Assembly (NCBI GenBank): GCA_938005465.1
Contig: CALLNU010000021.1
Location: 1 to 64,000 of the forward strand
Direction: 5' to 3'
Length of the DNA: 64,000 nucleotides
Source: an uncultured Collinsella sp.
Lineage (GTDB): Bacteria; Actinomycetota; Coriobacteriia; Coriobacteriales; Coriobacteriaceae
The notes under the pieces are model-generated. The model did not search any database. It saw only the letters and a list, made by a program, of their open reading frames with translations, and was not told where the DNA came from. Position numbers and translations under genes: made by a program. This document shows, piece by piece, positions 27,848 through 36,005 of the stretch. How positions within the stretch are numbered: position 1 is the stretch's first letter; each line of letters begins with the position of its first letter.

Positions 27848-29011
27848 CTACTTGATTACGCGCACGCGATACATCGACGGAATCTGCTTGAGCGCCTCGA
27901 TGGTGCTGCTGTCCAGGTGCTCGTCGGTGTCGAACATGGTGTAGGCGTTCTCGCCAGCGGACTCGTTGGTCATACGCTGCACGTTGGCGTTGTCCTTGGC
28001 GAGAATGGCCGTGATCTGGCCGATCATGTTGGGCACGTTGGCGTGCAGGCAGGCGATGCGGCTTGCGGCGCGCGCCTTGCCCATGCTGCAGGCGGGGTAG
28101 TTGACGCTATGTGCGATGTTGCCGTTCTCCAGGTAATCCTTGAGCTCGCTGATGGCCATGTCGGCGCAGTTGGCCTCGGCCTCGCCAGTGCCGGCGCCCG
28201 AGTGCGTGGTGATAAACGTATTGGGCATCTTGACGGTCTTGGGCGTGGCAAAGTCGCAGCTAAACCAGCTGAGCTTGCCTGCACGCAGGGCGGCGTCGAC
28301 GGCGTCCTCGTCAATGATGGTCTCGCGTGCGTAGTTGATGAGCACAGCGTCGGGTGCCAGCAGGTTAATCTGCTCGGTGCTGATCATGCCGATGGTGTCG
28401 GCCTTGCTGGGCACGTGCACGGTGAGGTAGTCGCAGCCGCGGCAGAGGTCCTCGAGCGTGCCCACGCGCTGCACCTCGCGGCTCAGCACCCACGCGTGCT
28501 CGACGGAAATGAACGGATCGTAGCCGTAAACGTCCATGCCCAGGTCGACGCAGGCGTTGGCGACCTTGGAGCCTACGTTGCCCAGGCCGATGATGCCGAT
28601 GCGCTTGCCCTTGAGCTCGCGGCCCACAAAGGCCTTCTTGGCCTTCTCGGCATCGACCTGAATCTCGGGGTCATCGGCGTTGTTGCGCACCCAGTTCATC
28701 GACTGCACTACGCCGCGGCTCGAGAGCACCAGCATGCCCAGGACGAGCTCCTTGACGGCGTTGCTGTTGGCGCCGGGGGAGTTAAAGACGACGACGCCCT
28801 TCTTGGCGTACTCCTCGACGGGGATGTTGTTGACGCCGGCGCCGCAGCGGGCGATGGCGCGGATGCCCTCGGGCAGCCCGTAGCCGTGCAGGTCGGTCGA
28901 GCGCATCAGGATCGCGTCGGCCTCTTCGGCGGTGCTCACAAATTCGTAGCCCTCGCCAAACTCGACTTTGCCGTCCTTGGTGATGTCGTCGATGGTCTTA
29001 ATCTTGCGCAT
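27848..29011 (-). CDS. serA: D-3-phosphoglycerate dehydrogenase
   Basis: 387 residues. The NAD site GKRIGIIGLGNVGSKVANA lies near 134-152. Catalytic Arg is in LINYARETIIDEDA, Glu nearby, and His in FITTHSGAGTGEAE. The last 75 residues form an ACT-like domain (VNYPACSMGKARAASRIACLH...), so it is a short-form SerA lacking the intervening domain. It catalyses the first step of serine synthesis. RBS AAGGAG precedes ATG 29011, 71 nt after serC. Confidence 0.92.
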   Translation of the reverse strand: MRKIKTIDDITKDGKVEFGEGYEFVSTAEEADAILMRSTDLHGYGLPEGIRAIARCGAGVNNIPVEEYAKKGVVVFNSPGANSNAVKELVLGMLVLSSRGVVQSMNWVRNNADDPEIQVDAEKAKKAFVGRELKGKRIGIIGLGNVGSKVANACVDLGMDVYGYDPFISVEHAWVLSREVQRVGTLEDLCRGCDYLTVHVPSKADTIGMISTEQINLLAPDAVLINYARETIIDEDAVDAALRAGKLSWFSCDFATPKTVKMPNTFITTHSGAGTGEAEANCADMAISELKDYLENGNIAHSVNYPACSMGKARAASRIACLHANVPNMIGQITAILAKDNANVQRMTNESAGENAYTMFDTDEHLDSSTIEALKQIPSMYRVRVIK

Positions 29012-29082
29012 GAAAAACTCCTTAGCAGGTTTTAATCTAAACAGGGTGGTTTGAGATGGCTGGTCGGCCCGCGTGCTGCGGG

Positions 29083-30207
29083 CTAGTTAGATCGCGGGCT
29101 CAAACTATGCTGCGCTTCGAAGTCCTTCATGTACGAGGCCAGTGCCTGCACGTCTTCCATGGTCACGGCGTTGTAGACGCTGGCGCGCATACCGCCCACC
29201 AGGCGATGGCCCTTGACGTTTTGAATCTGGTGCTCGGCCGCGCCTGCGACAAAGGCCGCGTCGAGTTCGGCTTCGTCGGTGCGGAAGGTGACGTTGGCGA
29301 TGGAGCGACTGTCGGCCTGCGCGGTGCCATGGAACAGCTCGCTGTGCTCGAGCAGGTTGTAGAGTAGGTTAGCCTTGGTCCAGTTGCGCTCGGCCATGGC
29401 GGCAAGTCCGCCGGTCTGCTCAACCCAACGGAACACCTTGCCGCACACGTAGATGCCAAAGGTGTTGGGCGTGTTGAGCATGGAACCCTTGGCGGCCTGG
29501 GCCTTAAGGTCCAGGTACTGCGGCGTCTGCGCAAAGGCGGGGCCTTCGGCGATCAGGTCGTCGCGCACGATAACCACGGTGACGCCCGCGGCGCCGGCGT
29601 TTTTCTGAGCGCCGGCGTAAATGAGCCCGTAGCGCTCGACGTCGAGCGGCTGCGACAGAAAGCAGCTCGAGACATCGGCGACCAGCGGCACGTTGCCGCA
29701 ATCGGGCAGCTCGTGGAACATGGTGCCAAAGATGGTGTTGTTCTGGCAGATGTAGACGTAGTCGAGCCCGTCGCCCGCGGCCTCGGCGGCAATGCACGTG
29801 TTGATGTCGGCCATGTCGGGGATGCGGTCGAAGTTGGTGTCCTCGGAGCTCGCGAGCAGCACGGCCTCGCCGTACTTGGAGGCCTCTTTGTACGCCTTGT
29901 TGGCAAAGTTGCCGGTCACGACGTAGCCGGCGCGGCCGCGGCGCATGAGGTTCATCGGGATGCCCGCAAACTGTAGCGTGGCGCCGCCCTGCAAAAACAG
30001 GACACGGTAGTTGTCGGGGATGCTCAGCAGGCGGCGCAGGGTTGCCTCGGCGTCGTCGATGATCTGCTGGTACATGCTAGATCGATGGCTCATCTCGAGC
30101 ACGGACATGCCGCAACCGCGGTAGTCCATCATCTCGTCGGCGATCTCGGCGAGCACGCTTGTAGGCAGCGCGGCCGGGCCAGCTGAGAAGTTGTGCACAC
30201 GTGCCAT
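29083..30207 (-). CDS. serC: Phosphoserine aminotransferase
   Basis: 374 residues of a class V PLP enzyme. The N-terminus VHNFSAGPAALP and EMSHRSSMYQQI are SerC signatures. LQGGATLQFAGIPMNL binds the cofactor phosphate, and LIYAGAQKNAGAAGVTVVIV contains the Schiff-base lysine. It makes 3-phosphoserine from the SerA product. The gene precedes serA in the same direction, so the two form an operon; serB is not present in the window. Confidence 0.93.
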   Translation of the reverse strand: MARVHNFSAGPAALPTSVLAEIADEMMDYRGCGMSVLEMSHRSSMYQQIIDDAEATLRRLLSIPDNYRVLFLQGGATLQFAGIPMNLMRRGRAGYVVTGNFANKAYKEASKYGEAVLLASSEDTNFDRIPDMADINTCIAAEAAGDGLDYVYICQNNTIFGTMFHELPDCGNVPLVADVSSCFLSQPLDVERYGLIYAGAQKNAGAAGVTVVIVRDDLIAEGPAFAQTPQYLDLKAQAAKGSMLNTPNTFGIYVCGKVFRWVEQTGGLAAMAERNWTKANLLYNLLEHSELFHGTAQADSRSIANVTFRTDEAELDAAFVAGAAEHQIQNVKGHRLVGGMRASVYNAVTMEDVQALASYMKDFEAQHSLSPRSN

Positions 30208-30338
30208 CTTCTAGTTCCCCTCGTAGTCGTTTGAACGTTCGGGATACTTTAGCACAGTGGAGCGCCAGGCGCGACCGCATCACGGTAAAACTCGAGTGCG
30301 CTGCTATGATTTACAGGGTTGTTACATGGGGGGAGGGT

Positions 30339-30512
30339 TTATCTGGAGGCTCGCACCCGATCTGCCTCTGCCTTTGCCTGTTTCCAAGGGCGCACGCGGC
30401 CGTTGGTGAGGTCATCGTAACCATGAGCGATGGTACGTTGAATGTGATCTTCGCGTTCCTGAATGGTAGTTAGCGCGCGCGTCTGATCAGAAATAGGCTT
30501 TACGACAGACAT
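30339..30512 (-). CDS. Small Phd/YefM-like antitoxin remnant
   Basis: 57 residues starting MSVVKPISDQTRAL. The VVKPISD opening resembles the DNA-binding N-terminus of Phd/YefM-type antitoxins, and the C-terminal DDLTNGRVRPWKQAKAEA resembles their toxin-binding end. The middle of a normal antitoxin of about 85 residues is missing. ATG 30512 has a strong AAGGAG site, so it may still be expressed. No RelE/Doc-type toxin lies next to it. It sits at the left edge of the BREX island. Confidence 0.5.
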   Translation of the reverse strand: MSVVKPISDQTRALTTIQEREDHIQRTIAHGYDDLTNGRVRPWKQAKAEADRVRASR

Positions 30513-30844
30513 ATGAAGCTCCTTGCATAGAATCATATGAATAACTCTATGTTGAGTTTAGCGGAGGGTGGCGTTGGGCGTGTGCGGGTCTGCATTTGTG
30601 AGCGCGGTTGTCTGGTAAATGTGATTTGGGGCGACCTCGTTAAAGTTTCTAAGCTGCGAAAATGACCGTTAACCGGATTAAATTTTGTTGCTCAACATTT
30701 GACACTCTGGGCGTGGTAACTTTTTTACCAACAGGTATGATTATTGTCATGTGCGCCGCGCCTGCCTGCCGGGTTGCGGCGCATTTGTGACAGCCTTTGA
30801 CACCCTTGGAGCGTGTACTGTGGATGTAACCACAAAAAGCGTTC
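30513..30844 (+). promoter_or_regulatory. Leader region of the BREX operon
   Basis: Contains TTGACA-like hexamers at 30698 and 30797, a GGTAACTTTTTTACC inverted repeat (30715-30729) and a hairpin TGCGCCGC ... GCGGCGCA (30752-30784). GGAG at 30808-30811 stands 8 nt before GTG 30820, a plausible start. The exact promoter is not certain. The stretch just after the antitoxin gene (30540-30690) shows no gene. Confidence 0.45.
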
Positions 30845-30854
30845 GGGGGGGGGG
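30845..30854 (+). repeat. Run of ten G at the 5' end of brxA (candidate phase-variation tract)
   Basis: Ten consecutive G lie between GTG 30820 (with GGAG upstream) and the BrxA body. Reading from GTG 30820, the present ten G shift the frame and give a stop after about 21 codons. Nine or twelve G would join VDVTTKSVRGG to the BrxA body. GTG 30854, which includes the last G of the run, is an alternative start without the upstream codons. Confidence 0.75.
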
Positions 30855-31504
30855 TGCTCACCCGCGAGCAATTCCTCCCGCATGAGATGCGCATCGTCGC
30901 TGCCCTTCGTATGCAGGGCGCAAGCGACGAGCAGGTCATTGTACGCGTAAAGAGCGAGAACCTCTTTCAATATCCCACGGAGCGCATGGTCGCCAACCGC
31001 GCAACCGTGTGCCTTCGCCGCCTTGACGCCATGGTGCCCACGGACGCCGTATGCGCCGCGCGCGGCATCGACCCCAAAACCGCCGTCGAGGCTGCGTCAT
31101 CCCTAACCAGGCTCATGGCATCCGGCACTCCCACGCAGGCGGACCAGGCCATCTTCTACAGCATGATCTGTCGCTACGACATCGTGCGCGAGCTCGTGCT
31201 CGTCGAGGCGGGGGAGCGCCTTCAACACTTTGATTATGCCTTTACGGCGGTTGACCTCAACGCCTTTATGACGCGCTTTACCACGGAGTATCCGGACGCG
31301 GCCCGCTGGACTGAGGCCACGGTCATGCGTATTAAGGGCTCGCTCCGCCAGACGCTCCGCCATGCCGGCCTTATCGGCGAGGGCCAGGGCCCGGAGTCCG
31401 AGCGCCTGTCACCACTCTTCCTCGATTCCGATGTCGAGCGAGCCTTGGTTCAGTTGGGCGAGCAGTCGCTTATCGCGGCCCTTACCGGCAGGGCGGTGAT
31501 GTAG
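30854..31504 (+). CDS. brxA: BREX protein BrxA (DUF1819)
   Basis: 216 residues from GTG 30854. LTREQFLPHEMRIVAALRMQG, SENLFQYPTERMV and the C-terminal RALVQLGEQSLIAALTG follow the BrxA/DUF1819 pattern. BrxA is a small DNA-binding helical protein of type 1 BREX. The family usually has ten or more residues before LTRE, which here would come from GTG 30820 if the poly-G tract had another length. The stop is one nucleotide before brxB. Confidence 0.85.
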   Translation: MLTREQFLPHEMRIVAALRMQGASDEQVIVRVKSENLFQYPTERMVANRATVCLRRLDAMVPTDAVCAARGIDPKTAVEAASSLTRLMASGTPTQADQAIFYSMICRYDIVRELVLVEAGERLQHFDYAFTAVDLNAFMTRFTTEYPDAARWTEATVMRIKGSLRQTLRHAGLIGEGQGPESERLSPLFLDSDVERALVQLGEQSLIAALTGRAVM

Positions 31505-31505
31505 C

Positions 31506-32198
31506 GTGGCTCCCGTCAAAAGCGCCGTCGACCCTGTTATCACCCCGGCGACCGATTTCACCACCAATATCGGCATCCATTCCCGTAAGAGCGTCGTGGC
31601 GGCGCATGTCCGCTCCGAGCACGCCCGTCAGGAATTTGAGCGCCGCGCGCAGCTTCTGCGCGAGTGCCTGTGCAGCGAGGACTTTTTGGCCAACAAGGGC
31701 ATAGGCAATGAGATCGGCTTCCACCCCTTTTGCTATGACCCTGCGCTGGAGTTTGAGGCGCGTGCATTATTTGACACCCTTTCATGCGATGCCGAGGCCG
31801 ACAAGCTTCCGTGCACGCTCAAGGTCGTGAACCTTTACGACGCCGTGCTGGCAATTCTCGAAAAGCGCCGTGTCCTTAAGGCCATCCCACGCCAAGAGGA
31901 GCGCCGCGGTACCCAGCGCGTGCTCGAGGACGTGGCCAAGTTCGCCTCGCCCGAGAAAGTTGCCGCGTACATCCTTGAGCAGACCGAGCCGTTCGCGCCC
32001 GGAGACGTCATTCTCCTCACCGGTGCAGGTGAGGTCTTCCCGTTCTTTCGCATGCACACGCTTCTCCACTGCATGCTTGCGGATTTTGATGAGGTGCCTG
32101 TGGTCGCCGCCTATCCGGGCAGTTTCAACGGCTCTTCTTTCCAGCTCTTTAACCGTCTGCCGGCCGACAACTACTACCGCGCCATCGATATCTCGTAA
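31506..32198 (+). CDS. brxB: BREX protein BrxB (DUF1788)
   Basis: 230 residues. FLANKGIGNEIGFHPFCYDP near 60-80, DVILLTGAGEVFPFFRMHTLLHCM and the C-terminal LFNRLPADNYYRA are hallmarks of DUF1788. About 35 residues at the N-terminus (GTG 31506 onward) have no counterpart in typical members, so a later start is possible. It is part of the type 1 BREX core; the biochemical role is unknown. Coupled to brxA by a 1-nt gap. Confidence 0.88.
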   Translation: MAPVKSAVDPVITPATDFTTNIGIHSRKSVVAAHVRSEHARQEFERRAQLLRECLCSEDFLANKGIGNEIGFHPFCYDPALEFEARALFDTLSCDAEADKLPCTLKVVNLYDAVLAILEKRRVLKAIPRQEERRGTQRVLEDVAKFASPEKVAAYILEQTEPFAPGDVILLTGAGEVFPFFRMHTLLHCMLADFDEVPVVAAYPGSFNGSSFQLFNRLPADNYYRAIDIS

Positions 32199-32276
32199 GC
32201 ACGGCTCCCCGCAGGCAAGTCCCTGCCGCCGGTAACAACCCTTTGCCATAACGTTCCCAAACCCAAAGGAGCACCC

Positions 32277-35200
32277 ATGGACAACACGATCATTCGCGAC
32301 CTCTTTGCTAAAGACATCAACCGCTCCATCAACGGCGTGGTCAAGGTCCAGGATTCAAAAGATGGGTCCATCCGCCAAGAGCTTGACGAGTACGTGGTGA
32401 CGCGCGAGTTGCAGAGGCACTTTGCCACGTTCTTCAAGGCCTACGGCGATGCCATCGATGCGCGCACCGACAAGATTGGCGTGTGGATCAGTGGTTTCTT
32501 CGGTTCCGGTAAATCGCACTTCCTCAAGATGCTGAGCTACCTGCTCGAGAATCGCCAGATCGGCGGTAAGAGCGCCATCCGCTACTTTGACGGCAAGATC
32601 GTCGACCCCATGGTCGCGGCTGCCATGGAGCGCGCCTGCTCGGTGCCCACGCAGGCCATCCTCTTTAACATCGATAGCAAGGCGGGCCAGTGGAAGCAGG
32701 GCGATACGGCTCCCACGGCGCTGCTTCGCGGCTTTGAGCGCATGTTCTACGAGGCGCGCGGCTTCTACGGCGAGGACCTCAAGCTTGCAAAGCTCGAGGA
32801 CTACATCGATTCCCTGGGCAAGACCCAGGAGTTCCGCGAGGCCTTTGAGCGCGTGAACGGCGAGTCCTGGCTCCAGACCCGCGACACCTACAGCTACTTT
32901 GAGGACGACGTGGTCGAGGTGCTGCAGAGCGTGCTCGGCATGAGCGAAAAGGCCGCATGGAACTGGCTCGAGGGTTCTGAGGACGAGGTTTTGGCCCCCG
33001 ATGTCTTTGCCAAAAAGGTCAAGGACTACGTAGACGCTCAGGCAGCGGCCCACGGCGGCAACTTCCGTTTGCTCTTTATGGTCGACGAGGTGGGTCAGTT
33101 TATTACAAACGACAAGGACCCAAGCCTTATGCTGAGCCTTCAGACCATCGTCGAGGAGCTGGGTGCCGCCTGCGGTGGCCGCGTGTGGGTGATGGTTACG
33201 AGCCAGGAGGCCATCGACAACCTGAGCCTGCCCGTGGGCAACGACTTTTCAAAGATCCAGGGCCGCTTCAATACCCGCCTTTCGCTCTCCAGCTCCAGCG
33301 TGGACGAGATCATCCAGCGCCGTGTGCTCGAGAAGACCGCGCCGGCGGCCGATATGCTTGCACAGGTCTACGAGCAAGACGCCGCCGTGCTTAAAAACAA
33401 CTTTACCTTTGAGGGTGGCTCGCGCTCCGACCTTGCCGGCTACGCCAACTCCAAGGATTTTGTGGCCAGCTACCCGTTTGTGGGCTACCAGTTTAAGCTC
33501 CTGCCCGACGTGATGACCGAGGTGCGCAAGCACGGTGTCAAGGCCAAGCACATGTCAACGGGCGAGCGCTCCATGCTGAGCGCGTTCCAGGAGAGCGCTC
33601 AGGCCATCCAGTATGACCAGACCGGTGCACTCGTGCCGTTCTGGTGCTTCTTCGACACTATCTCCAAAGACCTTGAGCACGGCATCAACCAGGTGGTCGA
33701 CCGCGCGGTCCGTGCGGCCGAGGACGCAAAGGGCCTTGAACCCTACGACGTTCAGGTGCTCAAGCTCCTGTACCTGATTCGTTACATCGGCTACGTTAAG
33801 GCCACGGTCGAGAACATCTCCATCTTCATGATCGACGGCCTCGACGTGGACATGCGCGCCCTCAAGGACCGCGTCAAGGAGTCCCTTGCCCGCCTGGAGG
33901 GCGAGAACTACGTGGCACGCCAGGGCGATGCCTATAGCTTCCTCACCGACGAGGAGCAGGAGATAGCGCAGGAGATCGCACGCACTCCGGTCGATAACGC
34001 GCAGGTGATCGAGTCTATCAAAAAGCGCCTGTTCGACAGCATCTACACCGCGCGTAAACTCAACCGCGGGGCCAACGACTTTCCGTTTGACCGCTATGTG
34101 GACGGCTCAATCCACGGTGCCAGTATGGGCGGCATGGAGCTTTGCGTGGCGACTATGGCGAGCGATCTGGGCCGTGCGGACGATACCGAGCTGGCCTTGG
34201 CTTCTTCGGGCAAAGCCATCGTGGCTTTGAGCGACGAGGCGGATTATTGGGAGACGCTCGTCAACGCCGCCAAGATCCGCAAGTACGCCAAGACGCGAAA
34301 TCTCCAGGAGCTTCAGCCGAGTACGCGCCAGATCGTCGAGTCCAAGATGCGCGAGGCAGCCTATAACGAGAAAGAGGCCGATGTCCTTTTGAGCGAGGCC
34401 GTACTCCATGCACGTTGCGCGGTCAACGGCCGCATAATTGAGGTCCGCGCGGTCAAACCCGCTCAGGTCTTTGAGCAAGTGCTGGCGCAGCTGTGCGATG
34501 TGGTCTTTGAAAAGGCCGACTATATCGGCGCGCCGGTCACGAGCGATTCCGATATCCGCTCCACTCTGGCGGGCAACGTTCAAGCGGGGCTCGCTGGCAT
34601 GGACGCGGGCAACACGCGTGCGCTCAAGGAGGTCGAGGACTACCTCAAAGTTCAGCACCAGCGCCACCTGGATACCGCTATGGGCGATATCCAGCGCCAA
34701 TACCAGCAAAGGCCCTTTGGCTGGCGCGAGGTCGATATCGCAAATGTGGTGGCGCAGCTTGTGGTGGAGCAGCGCGCGCAGGTGCTGTTTGGCGGTCAAA
34801 CGGTTCAAGCCAACGATAGCCGCATGGTGGCACTCCTGCGCAAGGATGCCGATAAAGCCCAGGTGCGCTTGCGTATGCGCATGAGTGACCGTTTGCTGTG
34901 CGATACGGGCGAGCTTATGCGTGACCTGTTTGAGCTTGGCACCGTGCCCTCCAACGAGGATAAGCTCGTGGCCGAGCTTAAAGCGCGCCTTGAGGACTTG
35001 CGCGAGGCGTGCCTCGCCATGGCACGCGACTACTACACGGGCATCAAACCAGCCTACCCGTATCCCGGTGAGGACGAGTGCGAGAAGATGCGCTCGGAGG
35101 TCGCCGACATCCTTAAGGACCAGAGCGAGTCCGAGGCATTCTTGACCACCTTCACCAAGCACGAGGACCGCCTGCTCGATGCCAAGGAAGACTTTGACAG

Positions 35201-35939
35201 GGTGGTTGAGTTCTTCGAGTCCAACCAACGAATAGCGTTTGACCACGCCAAGGATTTCTTGAGTCGCACCGAGGGTATTGAGTATGTCTCCGATGACATT
35301 CCCAACGCGGTGGAGAACGTGGCAAAGGTGCGCGAGATCCTCAAAGACCCAAAGCCCTACGGACGCATCAAAGACTTGCAGCCGCTGATGGCACCCGTCG
35401 AGGAAGACATTAAAAAGCTCCTGGGCATTCGCCGCAACGAGTTCTTGTGTCGTATCGAGAATGACCTGCAGGATCTGCGGAAGCAGGCCGAGAGTCAAGA
35501 AGGTTTTGTCAATCAGGCCAAGGATGCCATCGCGGACGCCAACACCAGGTATGAGTCGTTCAAGAACCGCGCCCATGGCGTTCAGAGCCTCAACGAGCTT
35601 AATGCCCTAGCGGCAAACTGGGAAAACTGGATCGTTGCGGCAACCAACAAGATATACGACGCCACGGACGCTGCGCGTGAGCGCATGGACAACGAGCGCC
35701 GTACCACCGAAGTCACGAGTACGGGTGAAGTGGTCAAAAAGATCTCCAACAAGGGCGCTGCGTCGTCGGCGCCAGTGCCTGTGCCCAAGCCCCAGCGCAA
35801 GATCAAGACCGTGCGCCGCGCCGATCTGGCCAAGCCGAGTCGTCTCTTGTCCGCAGAGGACGTGGAGCGCTACGTGGATGACCTGCGCTCCCGTCTTATG
35901 CAGGCGCTCGCTGCAAACGACGAGATCCGTATCAACTAA
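32277..35939 (+). CDS. brxC: BREX ATPase BrxC (PglY-like)
   Basis: 1220 residues, the usual length for BrxC. The P-loop GFFGSGKSHFLKML lies near residues 71-84, with the acidic VDEVGQFI (Walker B-like) near 264-271. The C-terminal half is helical with coiled-coil stretches (about 880-1160), then a Pro/Lys-rich linker (VPVPKPQRKIKTVRRADL) and a conserved tail. BrxC is a AAA+ family ATPase essential to BREX. ATG 32277 follows AAAGGAGC. Confidence 0.95.
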   Translation: MDNTIIRDLFAKDINRSINGVVKVQDSKDGSIRQELDEYVVTRELQRHFATFFKAYGDAIDARTDKIGVWISGFFGSGKSHFLKMLSYLLENRQIGGKSAIRYFDGKIVDPMVAAAMERACSVPTQAILFNIDSKAGQWKQGDTAPTALLRGFERMFYEARGFYGEDLKLAKLEDYIDSLGKTQEFREAFERVNGESWLQTRDTYSYFEDDVVEVLQSVLGMSEKAAWNWLEGSEDEVLAPDVFAKKVKDYVDAQAAAHGGNFRLLFMVDEVGQFITNDKDPSLMLSLQTIVEELGAACGGRVWVMVTSQEAIDNLSLPVGNDFSKIQGRFNTRLSLSSSSVDEIIQRRVLEKTAPAADMLAQVYEQDAAVLKNNFTFEGGSRSDLAGYANSKDFVASYPFVGYQFKLLPDVMTEVRKHGVKAKHMSTGERSMLSAFQESAQAIQYDQTGALVPFWCFFDTISKDLEHGINQVVDRAVRAAEDAKGLEPYDVQVLKLLYLIRYIGYVKATVENISIFMIDGLDVDMRALKDRVKESLARLEGENYVARQGDAYSFLTDEEQEIAQEIARTPVDNAQVIESIKKRLFDSIYTARKLNRGANDFPFDRYVDGSIHGASMGGMELCVATMASDLGRADDTELALASSGKAIVALSDEADYWETLVNAAKIRKYAKTRNLQELQPSTRQIVESKMREAAYNEKEADVLLSEAVLHARCAVNGRIIEVRAVKPAQVFEQVLAQLCDVVFEKADYIGAPVTSDSDIRSTLAGNVQAGLAGMDAGNTRALKEVEDYLKVQHQRHLDTAMGDIQRQYQQRPFGWREVDIANVVAQLVVEQRAQVLFGGQTVQANDSRMVALLRKDADKAQVRLRMRMSDRLLCDTGELMRDLFELGTVPSNEDKLVAELKARLEDLREACLAMARDYYTGIKPAYPYPGEDECEKMRSEVADILKDQSESEAFLTTFTKHEDRLLDAKEDFDRVVEFFESNQRIAFDHAKDFLSRTEGIEYVSDDIPNAVENVAKVREILKDPKPYGRIKDLQPLMAPVEEDIKKLLGIRRNEFLCRIENDLQDLRKQAESQEGFVNQAKDAIADANTRYESFKNRAHGVQSLNELNALAANWENWIVAATNKIYDATDAARERMDNERRTTEVTSTGEVVKKISNKGAASSAPVPVPKPQRKIKTVRRADLAKPSRLLSAEDVERYVDDLRSRLMQALAANDEIRIN

Positions 35940-36005
35940 CCCGCGGAGCCGCCGGTGCCAAAGCGCGCACCGGTGGCTTATGGCGTTTAGAAAGGCTCAT
36001 CAACC

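Noticed and set aside
30845..30854. Poly-G run as a simple strong ribosome site for GTG 30854
   Set aside because: Not excluded, but the run touches the start codon with no spacing, and an upstream GTG with better-placed GGAG exists; kept as an alternative only.
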